Shown piece after piece: positions 52,212-61,236 of a stretch of 64,000 bases of DNA. How positions within the stretch are numbered: position 1 is the first letter of the stretch; every line of letters starts with the position of its first letter. Origin of the DNA: Catenuloplanes atrovinosus (lineage in GTDB: Bacteria; Actinomycetota; Actinomycetes; Mycobacteriales; Micromonosporaceae); the NCBI RefSeq assembly GCF_031458235.1, contig NZ_JAVDYB010000001.1, positions 434,001 to 498,000 on the forward strand. Reading direction: 5' to 3'. A program made the position numbers and the translations under genes. Below the pieces are notes generated by a model that saw nothing but the letters and a program-made list of their open reading frames with translations, had not been told where the DNA came from and did not search any database.

Positions 52212-52718
52212 ATGGCGAAGCGGGAGGGCGGCGACGGGCGGACGCTCATCGCGTCGAACAAGAAGGCCCGGCACGAGTACACGGTCCTGAAGACCTACGA
52301 GGCCGGGCTGGTGCTGGCCGGCACCGAGGTCAAGTCGCTGCGCGCCGGGCACGTGTCGCTGAACGAGGCGTTCGCGCAGGAGCTGGACGGCGAGATCATG
52401 CTGCACGGCCTGCACATCGCGGACTGGGGCTTCGGCGACTGGACCCGTCACTCGCCGCGGCGCACCCGCAAGCTGCTGCTGAACCGCGTGGAGATCAACC
52501 GGATTCTGACCAAGCTGCGCGACGGCGGCGGCCTGACGCTGGTGCCGCTGTCGCTCTACTTCGCCAACGGCTGGGCCAAGGTCGAGCTGGCGCTGGTGAA
52601 GGGCCGCCGCGCGTACGACAAGCGGCAGGCGCTCGCGGAACGCGACGCGAACCGCGAGATCGCCCGCAACCTGGGCCGGCACCTCAAAGGCCGGCAGCCC
52701 GCCCGGCGGCCTCGATGA
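52212..52718 (+). CDS. smpB: SsrA-binding protein SmpB
   Basis: 168 residues. SmpB signatures throughout: [40 protein letters not shown], the [12 protein letters not shown] region and the basic C-terminal tail [20 protein letters not shown]. It binds tmRNA and guides it to stalled ribosomes in trans-translation. The 3' end overlaps the convergent oxidoreductase gene by 35 bases. No tmRNA gene was recognised nearby. Confidence 0.96.
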   Translation: MAKREGGDGRTLIASNKKARHEYTVLKTYEAGLVLAGTEVKSLRAGHVSLNEAFAQELDGEIMLHGLHIADWGFGDWTRHSPRRTRKLLLNRVEINRILTKLRDGGGLTLVPLSLYFANGWAKVELALVKGRRAYDKRQALAERDANREIARNLGRHLKGRQPARRPR

Positions 52719-53706
52719 TCTCCAGCCCCGCCAGCGAGCCGGCCGGGTCGACCGGCATCGGCGTGCCGTCCCGCAGCGCCGCCGCCACGCCCGCGTAGAA
52801 GCTGAGGTACGCGCCCGGCTCGGTGGGCACCGGCGACAGCGCGTCCCCGGCGCCGAGCACACCCCAGCGCTCCGCCGGCTCGGCACCCCAGCCGGGCGCG
52901 GCCGGGTCGCCGCCGGCCGCGAGCGCCGGCTCCTGCCCGTCCAGCCCGTGCTTGACGAACGCGGCGTCCGCGCCGAGCACCCGGAAGCGCGGGCCCGGCT
53001 GCGCGGCCAGGCGGCTCATCCACAGGTGCGAGCGCACGCCGGTGAGGTGCCGCAGCGCCACGAACGCGTCGTCCGGCACGGCCGAGCCGGAGCGCACCAC
53101 GCCCAGCTCCGCGTGCTCCACCTCGGCCGGGCCGAACAGCAGCAGCGCCTGGTCGACGACGTGCGCGCCGAGGTCGTAGAGGACGCCGGCGCCGGGCGCG
53201 GACTCCTCCTTCCAGGAGCCCTCCTTCAGCGCGGGCTTCCACACCTCGAACCGCGACTCGAAGCGGTGCACTTGGCCCAGCGCGCCGGAGTCCAGCAGCC
53301 GCCGGACGGTGAGCAGGTCGCCGTCCCAGCGCCGGTTCTGGAACACGGTCAGCGCCACGCCCGCGGCCTCGGCGGCCGCGATCAGGTCCCGGCCCTCCGC
53401 CGCGGACGGCGCGAACGGCTTGTCCACCACCACCGGCAGCCCGGCGTCGATCACGGCGCGCGCCTGCGGCACGTGCTGCGCGTTCGGCGTGGCCACCACG
53501 ACCAGGTCCACGCCGCCGGCCGCGAGCAGCGACGGCAGGTCCGGCACGATCGAGGCGCCCGGGTACGTGGCACGCGCCCGCGCCGCCCGGTCCGGGTCGC
53601 GGGTCACGATCGCGGCCAGCTCCAGGCCCGGGGTGGCGGCGATCAGCGGGGCGTGGAACACCCGCCCGCCGAGCCCGAAACCGAGCAGACCCACGCGAAT
53701 GGTCAT
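52684..53706 (-). CDS. Gfo/Idh/MocA-family oxidoreductase
   Basis: 340 residues. N-terminal NAD(P)-binding motif [20 protein letters not shown], then [20 protein letters not shown] and [17 protein letters not shown] (the conserved E/D-K-P with catalytic Lys). C-terminal domain with [19 protein letters not shown], carrying the usual His. Acts on a sugar or inositol-like substrate, unidentified. The stop lies inside the 3' end of smpB on the opposite strand. Confidence 0.92.
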   Translation of the reverse strand: MTIRVGLLGFGLGGRVFHAPLIAATPGLELAAIVTRDPDRAARARATYPGASIVPDLPSLLAAGGVDLVVVATPNAQHVPQARAVIDAGLPVVVDKPFAPSAAEGRDLIAAAEAAGVALTVFQNRRWDGDLLTVRRLLDSGALGQVHRFESRFEVWKPALKEGSWKEESAPGAGVLYDLGAHVVDQALLLFGPAEVEHAELGVVRSGSAVPDDAFVALRHLTGVRSHLWMSRLAAQPGPRFRVLGADAAFVKHGLDGQEPALAAGGDPAAPGWGAEPAERWGVLGAGDALSPVPTEPGAYLSFYAGVAAALRDGTPMPVDPAGSLAGLEIIEAAGRAAGL

Positions 53707-53745
53707 GATGCCGCCTCTCGTCCGTACCGCCGGATGATCTTGATC

Positions 53746-54249
53746 TTAGAGAGGGAACTCCTGGGGCGTGCCGGAACCACCCGCGGCCGAGTGCGGCGGC
53801 GGCGGACGGTCGGCGCCGCGCGCGAACACGCCCGGGCGCGGCCGGGTGACCGCGAGCGGGACCAGGTGGACCGGCGGACCGGGGTCCCGGATCTGGCCGG
53901 CCGACCAGCGCACCCAGAGCGCCACCCGCCCGGCCGCGGCCTCGGCGAGCAGCTTGTCGACGGTACGGCGGCGATCCGTGTGGTCCACCTCGATCGCGAT
54001 CGGGAGCGCGCCACCCGGGCGCGCGCACGCCACGTCCAGCACCGACCTCTGCCGGTCCAGCGGCGGCGGCAGCGACATCACGCTCGGCGCCCGCCGGTAG
54101 ACCCGCCAGCCCCGGGCGCCGGCCCAGCCCGCGATCTCGTCGATGACCAGCGCGGTCACCTGGTCCGCGCCCAGCCCGGTGAAGGTCAGCGCGTCCAGGT
54201 GCGCGCCGAGCGCGGCGGCCAGCTCGGGCCCGTCGTCCATGGCGCCCAA
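53746..54249 (-). CDS. Hypothetical protein with nuclease-like beta core
   Basis: 167 residues from ATG 54249; an ATG three codons later is an alternative. The middle reads ALPIAIEVDHTDRRRTVDKL followed by LWVRW, an arrangement of acidic strand end and later Lys that loosely recalls the PD-(D/E)xK nuclease core. A Pro/Gly-rich C-terminal tail follows. I do not recognise a family, and nuclease activity is only a possibility. Confidence 0.55.
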   Translation of the reverse strand: MGAMDDGPELAAALGAHLDALTFTGLGADQVTALVIDEIAGWAGARGWRVYRRAPSVMSLPPPLDRQRSVLDVACARPGGALPIAIEVDHTDRRRTVDKLLAEAAAGRVALWVRWSAGQIRDPGPPVHLVPLAVTRPRPGVFARGADRPPPPHSAAGGSGTPQEFPL

Positions 54250-54298
54250 GCCTAGAGCCTCCAGTTTCCTGACCGGCCGGCCGAGCGTTCACCCATAC

Positions 54299-54622
54299 GT
54301 GAGCGAGACCTACACGGTACGGGTGGGGCAGTTCGGGCATCCGGCGCACGCGCTGCACCTGGCGCTGACGTTCCTCACGCTCGGGTGGTGGGTGGGCGTC
54401 TACGCGGTGCACGGGCTGGTCTGGTCGCACCGCCGGGACACCGTCACGATCACCGTGCCGGCCGGGTGCCGGGTGGAGTGGCGCGGCGGCTACCCGGAGG
54501 TGCTGGCGCCGGACGAGTGGCTGGAGCCGCCGTCCGCCGCCGAGCGCCGCCGGGTGCTCCGCCCCTACCTGGTGCCGGTCGCGGTGGCGGCCGTGGTGAT
54601 CGCCGTGCTGCTGATCAGGTGA
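54299..54622 (+). CDS. Small membrane protein
   Basis: 107 residues from GTG 54299. A short N terminus (SETYTVRVGQFGHPAHALHL), one hydrophobic segment running into WWVGVYAVHGLVW, a soluble stretch (RRDTVTITVPAGCRVEWRGG), and a C-terminal helix (LVPVAVAAVVIAVLLIR). No ribosome binding site is evident. Its 3' end overlaps the convergent sigma-factor gene by 8 bases. Unknown function. Confidence 0.6.
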   Translation: MSETYTVRVGQFGHPAHALHLALTFLTLGWWVGVYAVHGLVWSHRRDTVTITVPAGCRVEWRGGYPEVLAPDEWLEPPSAAERRRVLRPYLVPVAVAAVVIAVLLIR

Positions 54623-55835
54623 GCGCCCGGGCGGCGCGCTCCCGCAGCAGCCGGCTCTCCCGCTGGTTGGGGGCCAGGTCGGCGGCGCGTTCCCACTCCT
54701 CGGCCGCCTCCGCGGCGCGGCCCAGCCGCAGCAGGACGTCGCCGCGCACCGCGCCGACCAGGTGGTGGCGGGCCATCCGCGGGTCCGCGCGCACCTCGTC
54801 GATCGCGGCCAGCGCCGCGGCCGGCCCGTCCGCGTGCAGCACCGCGACCGCGCGGTTCAGCGCCACCACCGGCGACGGCGCGATCTGGCCGAGCGCGTCG
54901 TAGAGCGCCACGATCGCCTCCCAGTCCGTCTCCTCGAAACGCGGCGCCCGCGCGTGCACGGCCGCGATCGCGGCCTGCACCGAGTACGGCCCGAGCGGCC
55001 GGGCCAGCGCGGTGGCCCGGTCCAGCGCGGCGAGTCCGTGCTGGATCAGCGTCCGGTCCCAGCGCGACCGGTCCTGGTCCTGGAGCAGCACCGGCGAGCC
55101 GTCCGGCGCGATCCGGGCGCGGAACCGGGACGCCTGCAGCTCCATCAGCGCGACCAGGCCGTACGGCTCCGGCTCGCGCGGCAGCAGCCCGGTCAGCATG
55201 CGCCCGAGCCGCATCGCCTCCTCGGCCAGGTCGCGGCGGATCCACGCGTCGCCGCTGGTCGCGGCGTACCCCTCGGTGAAGATCAGGTAGATGACCTCCA
55301 GCACCGCGGGCAGCCGTTCCCGCAGTTCGTCGCCGTGCGGCGGCGCGAACGGCACCTTCGCCTCGGCGAGCGTGCGCTTGGCCCGGGAGATCCGCTGCCC
55401 GATCGTGGGCGACGGCGCCAGGAACGCGTGCGCGATCTCGTCGGTGCTGAGCCCGCCGAGCAGGCGCAGCGTGAGCGCGGTACGCGCCTCCCGGGTCAGC
55501 ACCGGGTGGCAGGCCGTGAAGATCAGCGCCAGCAGGTCGTCGTCGGACCCATCCGGCACGGTCGGGTCCAGCGCGGCGCTGAGCTGGCGCTCGTCGCGCA
55601 TCCGGTCCCGCCGGATCCGGTCGATCGCCTTGTGCCGGCCGGTGGTGTGCAGCCAGCCGGCCGGGTTCGGCGGCACGCCGCCGGACGGCCACTGCTCCAG
55701 CGCGGCGACGAACACGTCCTGCGCGATCTCCTCGGCCGTCCCGACGTCGCGGGTCAGCCGGGAGAGCGAGGCGATCAGGCGGGCGGCCTCCATCCGCCAG
55801 ATCGCCTCGATCCTCCGGTGCGGGTCCACGGTCAC
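54615..55835 (-). CDS. ECF42-type RNA polymerase sigma factor
   Basis: 406 residues, far longer than a simple ECF sigma (about 190). Sigma region 2 (RLTRDVGTAEEIAQDVFVAA ... NPAGWLHTTGRHKAIDRIRR) and region 4 (ALTLRLLGGLSTDEIAHAFL) are followed by a 220-residue helical extension (DUF6596/TPR-like; VIYLIFTEGYAATSGD, LVALMELQASRFRARI, VALNRAVAVLHADG). This extension and the coupled YCII gene define the ECF42 group, which has no anti-sigma factor and uses the extension as an activity switch. Start overlaps the YCII stop by 4 bases. Confidence 0.92.
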   Translation of the reverse strand: MTVDPHRRIEAIWRMEAARLIASLSRLTRDVGTAEEIAQDVFVAALEQWPSGGVPPNPAGWLHTTGRHKAIDRIRRDRMRDERQLSAALDPTVPDGSDDDLLALIFTACHPVLTREARTALTLRLLGGLSTDEIAHAFLAPSPTIGQRISRAKRTLAEAKVPFAPPHGDELRERLPAVLEVIYLIFTEGYAATSGDAWIRRDLAEEAMRLGRMLTGLLPREPEPYGLVALMELQASRFRARIAPDGSPVLLQDQDRSRWDRTLIQHGLAALDRATALARPLGPYSVQAAIAAVHARAPRFEETDWEAIVALYDALGQIAPSPVVALNRAVAVLHADGPAAALAAIDEVRADPRMARHHLVGAVRGDVLLRLGRAAEAAEEWERAADLAPNQRESRLLRERAARALT

Positions 55836-56263
55836 TCAGCGGCCTGGATCCGGCGCATCTCCGCCTCCCGCTCCCGCAGCTCCGGCGTGAGCGCGTCGCC
55901 GAAGTCCTCGTCGCCGGCGTACGGCCGGATCTCCAGCACCGTCGCCGCGCCGTGGAAGCCGTCCCGCGGGCAGCGCTTCGCCCACTCGACCGCCTCCTCC
56001 AGCGAGGAGACCTGCCAGATCCAGTAGCCGCCGATGATCTCCTTCGACTCCGTGAACGGGCCGTCCACCACCGAGGTGTCGCCGCTCGCCGCGAAGACCA
56101 CCTTGACGCCGGCCGCGGTCGGCTTGAGGCCGTCGCCGTCCAGCAGGATGCCGGCCTTGACCAGCTCCTCGTTGTAGCGGGTCATGCGCTCCAGCATGTC
56201 GGTGCTCGGGGCGACCCGGCCCTCGTCCGCGCCGTCGCCCTTGATCATGACCATGACCTTCAT
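55832..56263 (-). CDS. YCII/DGPF-domain protein, ECF42 partner
   Basis: 143 residues. YCII-related fold with MKVMVMIKGD at the N terminus, the signature VVDGPFTESKEIIGGYWIWQ (DGPF motif) and SLEEAVEWAKRCP. DGPF proteins are nearly always encoded with ECF42 sigma factors and are often their regulon; biochemical role is unknown. A TCGACA (TGTCGA on the minus strand) at 56346-56351 upstream may be part of an autoregulated promoter. Confidence 0.9.
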   Translation of the reverse strand: MKVMVMIKGDGADEGRVAPSTDMLERMTRYNEELVKAGILLDGDGLKPTAAGVKVVFAASGDTSVVDGPFTESKEIIGGYWIWQVSSLEEAVEWAKRCPRDGFHGAATVLEIRPYAGDEDFGDALTPELREREAEMRRIQAAE

Positions 56264-56452
56264 CGTCGTGCTCCCTGTGCTCGGTTGTCGTGTCGACCCT
56301 AAGCGGGCCGCCTACACCCCCTCCTCGATCGGGCGAGGCCGGTTTTCGACAGCGGGCGGGACGTTTCGGCGGGCAGACGGACGGAAAGCTTCGGACAGCG
56401 TTCGTCTGTTGGCTCTGGAGGAGGCGTGTGGCGGTCGGCGTACGCTGCCCGG

Positions 56453-56869
56453 GTGACCGAACAAACCTGGGCGGATCAGCGGAAACGGGCGATCTTGGCA
56501 CACGCGGCGGCCGGCGAGGCGCGGCGCGCGGCCGAGGTGGCGCGGGCGCGTGAGCTGCTGGCCGGGTTCGTGCGGGAGGCCGGCGAGCGGGGGATCGCGC
56601 CGGAGGAGCTGACGGCCGCGCCGCACCGGGGCGGTGGACGGCTGCGGACCGGGCTGCGCGGGTGGTACCTGCGGGCGGACCGGTCGGTGGCGGTGGGCAC
56701 GGACGGTGAGTTCTACGCGCTCAGCGCGCCGGGCGGCCTGCGGGCGCGGCTGACCGGCGTGACGATCGAGCCCTCCGACCCGCGGCTGATCGTGGGCGAG
56801 GGCGGCCGGGACGGGGAGTCGATGCCGCTGGCGGAGCTGCTGCGCCGGCGGCTGGGGACGGAATCGTAG
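56453..56869 (+). CDS. Conserved hypothetical actinobacterial protein
   Basis: 138 residues from GTG 56453. N-terminal long charged helix (KRAILAHAAAGEARRAAEVA, then RARELLAGFVREAGERG), then a beta-rich part (GWYLRADRSVAVGTDGEFYA, TIEPSDPRLIVGEGGRDG) and C-terminal AELLRRRLG. No membrane segment or known enzyme motif. It precedes two membrane-anchored paralogues in the same direction. Confidence 0.7.
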   Translation: MTEQTWADQRKRAILAHAAAGEARRAAEVARARELLAGFVREAGERGIAPEELTAAPHRGGGRLRTGLRGWYLRADRSVAVGTDGEFYALSAPGGLRARLTGVTIEPSDPRLIVGEGGRDGESMPLAELLRRRLGTES

Positions 56870-56880
56870 GGGTGGGGCGG

Positions 56881-57435
56881 ATGCCCGAGATGATCGAGCT
56901 CGACGTCACCTCCGGGGCGCAGTCGCGGCGGCGGGGACGGCCGTCCGCGTACCCCCGGCAGGTCGTGGTCCTGGGTGTCGTGCTCGTGCTGGTCGCGTCG
57001 GGCGGTGCGGGCTATCTCGGGCTGCGCGACGGCGGCGTGCCGACCGGCACCGACCTGACCGCGCACGTCGCGGTGGGCGACGACGAGCTGGCGATAACCG
57101 GCGACGAGGCGCGGCTGCGCGGCATCGCGACCGTGACGAACGTGGACGACGAGCCCGCCGTGGTGCACGCGGTGCGCGCGGACTGGCCGGGCATCCGGAT
57201 CGCCATGAACGAGGAGCAGGCGCACCGGGTGCCGCCGGGCGGGACCGCGCCGATGGGCGTGACCATCACGTTCACCTGCGTGTACGACTCGCTGCGCGGC
57301 CTGCGCGGGCGGGCGCTGATCGACACGCCGGACGGCGGGCGCGGCGAGGTGGACGTGCCGATGACGGCCGGGCGCCCCTGGCAGACGATCCGCCGGGGCG
57401 CGTGCGAGACGATCCAGAGCCGCCCCGCCGACTGA
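56881..57435 (+). CDS. Membrane-anchored beta-sandwich protein (tandem paralogue 1)
   Basis: 184 residues from ATG 56881 (GTG 56872 also possible). Cytoplasmic N terminus starting MPEMIELDVTSG, one membrane helix (VVVLGVVLVLVASGGAGYLG), then an extracellular beta domain: IATVTNVDDEPAVVHAVRAD and RVPPGGTAPMGVTITFTC with two Cys (TFTC and GACET) that could pair. The MIELDVT start and the V-NVDDEP-VVHAV / V-NAGEDE-VVHAV motif are shared with the next gene. Function unknown. Confidence 0.72.
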   Translation: MPEMIELDVTSGAQSRRRGRPSAYPRQVVVLGVVLVLVASGGAGYLGLRDGGVPTGTDLTAHVAVGDDELAITGDEARLRGIATVTNVDDEPAVVHAVRADWPGIRIAMNEEQAHRVPPGGTAPMGVTITFTCVYDSLRGLRGRALIDTPDGGRGEVDVPMTAGRPWQTIRRGACETIQSRPAD

Positions 57436-57459
57436 CCCCGGTGGGAGTAGGGTGGCCCG

Positions 57460-58047
57460 GTGATCGAGCTGGACGTCACCCCGGGGCGACCCGAGGAGCA
57501 ACCGGGCTGGCTGGCATACCAGCGGCGCCGGCTGGGGGCGTACCCGCTGGTCGTCCTGCTCGTGGGTTTCACGCTCGGCCTGCTCGTGGGCGGCGCCGGC
57601 GTCTACTACGCCGGGGTGCTGCGGCCCGAGCTCGCGGCGGCGCGGGCGGCCGAGGCCGCCCGGGTGGCCGCGCCGCAGCTGCTGATCTCGCGCGACCCGA
57701 GCTACTTCGAGCCCACGGTGACCGGCGACGCGGTGCGCGCCAGCGGCCGGATCATCGTGTCCAACGCGGGCGAGGACGAGGTCGTGGTGCACGCGGTGTC
57801 CGCGGAGGCGACCGGCATCCGGATGACCACGGACGTGGAGGAGCCGCGCCGGCTCCAGCCCGGCGGCACGGCCACGATCGACGTGACGATCCTGTTCGAC
57901 TGCCGGTCCGGGGCGCCGGTGCCCGCGTCCACCCGCGTGCTGGTGGAGACGGCGGACGGCGCCCGCGACGAGGTCACCTCCGCGATGGATCTCGCGTCCG
58001 CGGGCTGGCCGCCGGCCCACCGCACCTCCTGCCGGCTGACGAAGTGA
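57460..58047 (+). CDS. Membrane-anchored beta-sandwich protein (tandem paralogue 2)
   Basis: 195 residues from GTG 57460. Same architecture as the preceding gene: MIELDVTPGRPEEQ at the N terminus, membrane helix LVVLLVGFTLGLLVGGAGVY, an Ala/Arg coil, then beta domain RIIVSNAGEDEVVVHAVSAE and LQPGGTATIDVTILFDC with a final Cys in RTSCRLTK. Encoded 24 bases after its paralogue; both likely arose by tandem duplication. A GNAT gene follows 4 bases later. Confidence 0.72.
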   Translation: MIELDVTPGRPEEQPGWLAYQRRRLGAYPLVVLLVGFTLGLLVGGAGVYYAGVLRPELAAARAAEAARVAAPQLLISRDPSYFEPTVTGDAVRASGRIIVSNAGEDEVVVHAVSAEATGIRMTTDVEEPRRLQPGGTATIDVTILFDCRSGAPVPASTRVLVETADGARDEVTSAMDLASAGWPPAHRTSCRLTK

Positions 58048-58051
58048 CCGG

Positions 58052-58585
58052 ATGTTCTCGCTGACCGTGGACGACGGGCTGCGGCTGACGCTGGCCGAGG
58101 AGCGGCACGCGGAGCCGATCACCGAGCTGATGGCGCGCAACCGGGAGCGGCTCGCACGCTGGCAGCCGTGGGCGATGTACCGGCCGACCGTGGAGAGCAC
58201 CCGGTCGTACATCCGGGGTGGGCTGAGCCGGTTCGCGGAGGGCCGCGAGCTGTACCTGATGATCGAGCACGAGGGCGTGCCGGTCGGCGCGTGCGGCATG
58301 CGGCGCGACCCGCAGACGCTGATCGCGGACGTCGGCTACTGGCTGGACGCGGCCGCGGAGGGGAAGGGCCTGGTCACCCGCTCGGTGACCGCGCTGACCG
58401 GCGCGGCGTTCACGGTGTACGGCATGCGGCGCGTGGAGATCCGCACGATGGTCGCGAACCATCGGGCCCGGGCGGTCGCGGAGCGCTGCGGGTACGAGTT
58501 CGAGGGCGTGCTGCGGCGGGCGATGCGCTGGGCCGACCGCAACGAGGACGTGGCGCTCTACGGTGCCGTAGAGCGCCACGGGTGA
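58052..58585 (+). CDS. RimJ/RimL-type GNAT acetyltransferase
   Basis: 177 residues. RimJ/RimL-like GNAT: VDDGLRLTLAEERHAEPITE at the N terminus, DVGYWLDAAAEGKGLVTRSV as the acetyl-CoA-binding strand-loop-helix and VEIRTMVANHRARAVAERCG followed by YEFEGVLR. Family members acetylate ribosomal-protein N termini or small amines. Stop is 4 bases before the convergent rhaI stop. Confidence 0.9.
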   Translation: MFSLTVDDGLRLTLAEERHAEPITELMARNRERLARWQPWAMYRPTVESTRSYIRGGLSRFAEGRELYLMIEHEGVPVGACGMRRDPQTLIADVGYWLDAAAEGKGLVTRSVTALTGAAFTVYGMRRVEIRTMVANHRARAVAERCGYEFEGVLRRAMRWADRNEDVALYGAVERHG

Positions 58586-58589
58586 CTGC

Positions 58590-59757
58590 TCAGGCGCCCC
58601 AGCCGGCCTGCTGCCCGCCGACCCGCTCGGCCACGATCTTCTCCTGGTAGCCGCTGCGCCGGTACGCCGCGATCGGGTCCGGGTCGAGCCCGTTCTCCTC
58701 GCGGACCTCCGCGCAGCAGCGGCCGCACGTCCGTGTTGTAGGCGTCCATCAGAATCCCGTTCGCCTCCAGCACGTCGCCGGCGGCCTGCGCGGCGAACAG
58801 CGCGTCGCGGTCCACCAGCAGCGCCTTGGCGGTCGCCTCCTGGACGTTCATCACGGACCGGATGATCGCCGGGATCTTCGCCTCGATGTTGTGGCACTGA
58901 TCGAGCATGAAGTTGATCCCGTACTCCGGCGTCAGCGCGTCCGCCCGGACGATCTCGTACATGATCCGGAACAGCTGGAACGGGTCCGCCGCACCGGCCA
59001 TCAGGTCGTCGTCCGCGTAGAACCGGCTGTTGAAGTCGAACGCGCCGAGCTTCCCCTGCCGGAGCAGGAACGACACGATGAACTCGATGTTCGTACCGGG
59101 CGCGTGGTGGCCGGTGTCGATGCAGACCGTGGCCTTCGGGCCGAGCTCGACGCAGTGCGCGTACGAGGTGCCCCAGTCCGGCACGTCGGTGGCGTAGAAC
59201 GCGGGCTCGAACAGCTTGTACTCCAGCAGGATGCGCTGGTCGCCGCTCAGCCGGTCGTAGGCCTCGCGCAGCGCGGCGGCGAGCCGGTCCTGCCGCAGCC
59301 GCAGGTCGTCCTGGCCCGGGTAGTTGAGCCCGTCGGAGAACCACAGCTTCAGGTCCCGCGACCCGGTCTGGTCCATGATGTCCACGGCCTCCAGCAGGTG
59401 GTCCGTGGCCTTGCGGCGGACCGCGGGGTCCGGGTTCGTGACGGAGCCGAGCTTGTAGTCGTCGTCCTGGAAGACGTTCGTGTTGATCGCGCCCAGCCTG
59501 ATGCCGTTCTCCGCGGCGAAATCGGACAACTTCGAGTAATCGCCGACCTTGTCCCACGGGATGTGCAGGGCCACGCTCGGCGCCACGCCGGTGAACCGGT
59601 GCACCGTGGCCGCGTCGGCGATCTTCTCCTCCGGCGTACGCGGCACCCCGGCCTGTGCGAACACCTTGAACCGGGTGCCCGAGTTGCCGAACGCCCAGGA
59701 CGGCGTCTCGATCCGCTGCTCGCGCAGCGCCTGCTTGACGGCGTTCAGGTCAGCCAT
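58590..59757 (-). CDS. rhaI: L-rhamnose isomerase, frameshifted near the 3' end
   Basis: Starts ATG 59757 as [20 protein letters not shown]; motifs include [52 protein letters not shown] and [15 protein letters not shown], with the metal-binding residues of the actinobacterial/Pseudomonas-type enzyme. It converts L-rhamnose to L-rhamnulose. At 58709-58710 a doubled base shifts the frame after residue 349. Removing it restores [20 protein letters not shown] and [12 protein letters not shown], ending at the stop shown (388 residues in all). As written, translation would instead end at 58558 with an unrelated tail. Last gene of the rhamnose operon. Confidence 0.92.
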
Positions 59758-59762
59758 GTCAC

Positions 59763-60110
59763 TCACTTCTCCGTGATGGACGCCAGCTGGTCGTCCAGGT
59801 TGAACACCTCGGTCAGCAGCACGAACCCCTCGTCCGGCGGGCGCCCGTCGATGCCGGCGAAGAACTCCGACATCTCCGACTGCCAGCGCGCGTTGACCTC
59901 GGTCCGTGCCATCGCGGCCTGCGCCGCGCCCAGGTCGTCCGCCTCGACGTATCCGATGAGGAGCCCGTCCGGGCGCAGGAACAGGGAGTAGTTGCGCCAG
60001 CCGGTGTCCCGCAGCGCGGCCAGCATGTCCGGCCAGACGGCCCGGTGGCGCGACACGTACTCGTCGATGCGGTCCGGCTTGACGTGCAGCTCGAAGCAGT
60101 ACCGTGGCAC
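59763..60110 (-). CDS. rhaM: L-rhamnose mutarotase
   Basis: 115 residues from GTG 60110. Signature CFELHVKPDRIDEYVSRHRA followed by VWPDMLAAL, with the catalytic His in SRHRAVWP, and NYSLFLRPDGLLIGYVEADD. Interconverts alpha and beta anomers of L-rhamnose for the isomerase encoded 5 bases downstream. 18 bases after rhaS in the same operon. Confidence 0.95.
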   Translation of the reverse strand: MPRYCFELHVKPDRIDEYVSRHRAVWPDMLAALRDTGWRNYSLFLRPDGLLIGYVEADDLGAAQAAMARTEVNARWQSEMSEFFAGIDGRPPDEGFVLLTEVFNLDDQLASITEK

Positions 60111-60128
60111 AACTACCCCCCGATGGAC

Positions 60129-61199
60129 TCAGAAGTCGAACTGGTCGATGTTCTGCGCGGTGAACTCGGTCGGCGGGCCGAGCACGATCTCGCCGTTCGC
60201 GGCGATCGTGTACTCGCCGAGCCTGCCGGCCGTGAACGTCTCGCCCTCCTTGCCGGTGATCTGGCCGGACGCGAGCGCGGCACCGGCGTACGCGGCCAGG
60301 TACCCGATGTCGGCCGGCACCCAGAGCGCGAACTTCGTGACGGTGCCGTCCTTGACGTACTCCCGCATCTGGTTCGGCAGGCCCAGGCCGGTGATCGCGA
60401 CCTTGCCCTTGTAGCTGGAGGAGGAGACGTACCGCGCGGCCGCGGCGATGCCCACCGTGGTCGGCGAGACGATCACCTTCAGGTTCGGGAACGACTGGAG
60501 CAGGCCCTGCGCCTCCTGGAACGACTTCTGGTCCTCGTCGTTGCCGTAGACCGTCTTGACCAGCTTCAGCTTGCTGTACTCCGGCTTCTTCAGCTCCTCC
60601 TCGACGACCTTGATCCACGCGTTCTGGTTGGTCGCGTTCGGCGTCGCGGAGAGGATCGCGATCTCGCCCTCGCCGCCGGCCAGCTCGTTCGCCATCTTCG
60701 CCAGGCTCTCGCCGATGCCCTGCGTGGTGGCCTGGTTGATGAAGACGTCGCGGCAGTCCTTGGACGCGTCCGAGTCGAACGAGACGACCTTGATGCCGGC
60801 CTGGCGCGCCTGGTTCAGCGACGGGCAGACCGCGTTCGGGTCGTTCGCCGCGATGCCGATCACGTCCTGCTGCTGCTGGATCAGCGTGTTGATGTAGCTG
60901 ACCTGGCTGGACGCGGCCGCGTCGTTCGGGCCGACCAGCTTGTACTCGCCCTTCAGCTCGCCGACCGCGACCTCGCCGCCACCGGCCAGCACGTCCGAGT
61001 AGGGGTTGTTCAGCTGCTTGGGCAGGAAGGCGATCTTCAGGCCCTCCCTGGTCGCGGCGTTCGGGTCGGCGCTCGCGGTGGCGGCGGGACCGGCCGCGCC
61101 GTTGTCGTCGCCCTTGCTGGTGCCGCCGCACGCGGCGACGCCGAGCGTGAGCAGCGACGCGGTGGCCACGGCCAGCGCGCGCGTCGTGTGAATCCTCAT
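60129..61199 (-). CDS. rhaS: Rhamnose ABC transporter substrate-binding lipoprotein
   Basis: 356 residues. Lipoprotein signal MRIHTTRALAVATASLLTLG with the lipobox VAAC just after; periplasmic-binding-protein type 1 fold: IAFLPKQLNNPYSDVLAGGG, VIGIAANDPNAVCPSLNQAR, VVSFDSDASKDCRDVFINQA. It resembles rhizobial RhaS. Captures L-rhamnose at the outer face of the membrane. Encoded directly behind two permease genes, ahead of mutarotase and isomerase, which fixes the substrate with good confidence. Confidence 0.93.
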   Translation of the reverse strand: MRIHTTRALAVATASLLTLGVAACGGTSKGDDNGAAGPAATASADPNAATREGLKIAFLPKQLNNPYSDVLAGGGEVAVGELKGEYKLVGPNDAAASSQVSYINTLIQQQQDVIGIAANDPNAVCPSLNQARQAGIKVVSFDSDASKDCRDVFINQATTQGIGESLAKMANELAGGEGEIAILSATPNATNQNAWIKVVEEELKKPEYSKLKLVKTVYGNDEDQKSFQEAQGLLQSFPNLKVIVSPTTVGIAAAARYVSSSSYKGKVAITGLGLPNQMREYVKDGTVTKFALWVPADIGYLAAYAGAALASGQITGKEGETFTAGRLGEYTIAANGEIVLGPPTEFTAQNIDQFDF

Positions 61200-61236
61200 G
61201 GGTGCCCTTCCTCTGATGCCACGGTGAGTGTGAAGA

